Below, piece after piece: positions 13,942 to 14,805 of a stretch of DNA of 14,805 nt (positions within the stretch are counted from its first letter, which is position 1; the number at the start of each line of letters is the position of its first letter). Source of the stretch: B16-G9 sp964455635. Lineage in GTDB: Bacteria > Bacteroidota > Bacteroidia > Bacteroidales > F082. Below the pieces are notes generated by a model. The model was given only the letters and a program-made list of their open reading frames with translations. It had not been told where the DNA came from and made no database searches. The stretch is from positions 1 to 14,805 of the forward strand of contig CAYVWX010000057.1 in NCBI GenBank assembly GCA_964455635.1. Direction: 5' to 3'. The position numbers and the translations under genes are program-made.

Positions 13942-13990
13942 ATTGGGGTTAAAAAATGTATAATTCGGGCAAAAAACAATGATATTCGGG
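13942..13990. promoter_or_regulatory. LytTR-type box array B, upstream of the thioredoxin-fold gene
   Basis: Boxes ATTGGGG (13942-13948), ATTCGGG (13963-13969) and ATTCGGG (13984-13990) repeat at exactly 21 bp. The last two lie in ATTCGGGC-N8-TGATATTCGGGAGG, the same frame as array A. The array starts 35 bp beyond the stop of the LytTR regulator and 127 bp from the next start codon. Confidence 0.65.
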
Positions 13991-14024
13991 AGGTTAGTTG
14001 TTTCAATAAAAGATAATCTCACAT

Positions 14025-14765
14025 CTAAATACCCCCCAATTTCTTAATAATTTCAGCCTTTCTTCGCTTGGCAATGGTAAAGGTTGTCCCGTTGTTGAGG
14101 ATGAGTTGGCTTTTTCTTTTTAATATTTTTTTTACTTTACTGCCATTTATTAATACCGATTGGTTGATGCGTAAAAAATTGAAACGGGTTAATTGGTCGT
14201 GGTAATATTTTAAATTTTTGGTGGCAAGCAAATGTTTTTCGTCTCCGTTATCGTTATAATGAATTTCAGTGTAATTGCCGTCTGAAATGCAGTATAAAAT
14301 ATTGCTATACGAAATAAAGGTAAGCGTGTCCTTTTCTTTAATCATCAGGCTTCCCGATTTTTCCATGTTGTAATCAGCCAACAATTTATGTTTTTTATCA
14401 ACAGAAAAGGGTGTTGACATGGCCTTTGAAACAGCTGCTTTGAGTTCATCAGCATCAATGGGTTTTAATAAATAATCAATGGCATTTACTTTAAAAGCCT
14501 GTACGGCATATTTTTCGTACGCTGTTACAAATATAATAGGATAATGATGGTTTTTAAGTTTTTCCAATAGTTCAAAAGCTGTCATGTCACCCAGCATTAT
14601 GTCAAGAAAAAGTAAATCGACGGAGAGTTTTGGCAGCATAAGAAGTGCATCTTTACCCGAGGATATTTTGGCAATAATATTTACTTCCGGAATTACTTTT
14701 GAAAGGATGACCCCAAAGCTATCCAAATGGAATGATTCATCATCTACAAGTACCGTGTTAATCAT
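14025..14765 (-). CDS. LytTR-family response regulator
   Basis: This is a 246-residue cytoplasmic DNA-binding regulator. The receiver domain (about 3-115) has the acidic pair Asp8-Asp9, phospho-acceptor Asp55 in LLFLDIML, Thr81 in FVTAYEKYAVQAF and Lys101-Pro102 in YLLKPID, so all key residues are present. The C-terminal LytTR domain (about 140-245) shows ISYSNILYCISDGNYTEIHY, FNFLRINQSVLIN and a basic tail TIAKRRKAEIIKKL. LytTR domains bind pairs of direct repeats 21 bp apart. Its ATG overlaps the stop of the upstream histidine kinase (ATGA), so the two are translationally coupled. The two 21-bp-period box arrays just downstream are good candidate targets, which would make this the local regulator of the thioredoxin-fold and FISUMP genes (inference). 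Confidence 0.95.
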   Translation of the reverse strand: MINTVLVDDESFHLDSFGVILSKVIPEVNIIAKISSGKDALLMLPKLSVDLLFLDIMLGDMTAFELLEKLKNHHYPIIFVTAYEKYAVQAFKVNAIDYLLKPIDADELKAAVSKAMSTPFSVDKKHKLLADYNMEKSGSLMIKEKDTLTFISYSNILYCISDGNYTEIHYNDNGDEKHLLATKNLKYYHDQLTRFNFLRINQSVLINGSKVKKILKRKSQLILNNGTTFTIAKRRKAEIIKKLGGI

Positions 14766-14805
14766 GTTAGTTTGCTTTGAATGTTAATAATAACTTTTGT
14801 GCCGT
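14762..14805 (-). CDS. Sensor histidine kinase, last codons only (truncated by window edge)
   Basis: On the minus strand the last visible codons read GTKVIINIQSKLT then TGA. GT(K/R)V.I.I is the usual end of a histidine kinase HATPase_c domain. The TGA (14764-14762) overlaps the regulator ATG (14765-14763), as expected of a kinase/regulator pair. The LytTR partner suggests a LytS/YehU-type kinase, but only 13 residues are visible. Confidence 0.7.
   Translation of the reverse strand, partial: GTKVIINIQSKLT

Overview
The window looks like a chromosomal segment of an AT-rich Bacteroidota, probably a Bacteroidales- or Marinilabiliales-like anaerobe. That placement is an inference from gene content. 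The clues are a Bacteroidota-type serine palmitoyltransferase, a DUF4837 lipoprotein, a giant secreted protein with a type-B T9SS sorting domain, a FISUMP-domain protein, and several near-perfect copies of the Bacteroidota sigma-70 -7 element (TAnnTTTG). Most genes lie on the minus strand.

Layout. (1) 1-230: the left edge holds the first 20 codons of a type II Cas9 (minus strand, RuvC-I motif). A divergent small RNA, very probably the tracrRNA, lies beside it with its own promoter and a rho-independent terminator. (2) 231-574: no gene, but two near-identical 33-bp palindromes (REP-like). (3) 575-3018: serine palmitoyltransferase and a divergently transcribed GNAT-type acyltransferase share a 131-bp promoter region; together they look like a small sphingolipid/ceramide module. 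(4) 3015-5776: a DUF4837 lipoprotein and, upstream of it, a MltD-like lytic transglycosylase with three LysM domains, probably a cell-envelope operon. (5) 5777-6235: no gene; degenerate TTCA-rich repeats and a 55-bp tandem repeat array. (6) 6236-9808: a 1190-residue secreted choice-of-anchor L / PKD / T9SS type-B protein. (7) 9908-10217: a small RRM RNA-binding protein with a strong terminator and a long, structured upstream region. (8) 10218-11882: an AAA+ ATPase with a DUF4143/PD-(D/E)XK-like C-terminus, preceded by twin palindromes abutting its promoter. (9) 11883-14805: a histidine kinase (last codons only), a LytTR response regulator, a thioredoxin-fold protein without CXXC, and a FISUMP protein, all on the minus strand.

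The two most notable signals are non-coding. The first is the tracrRNA-like locus beside cas9. The second is a pair of operator-like arrays made of ATTCGGG boxes at exactly 21-bp period, one in the upstream region of each secreted-protein gene beside the LytTR regulator. Twenty-one bp is the spacing expected for LytTR-domain dimers, so the four right-hand genes may be one signalling unit: kinase, regulator, and two secreted targets.
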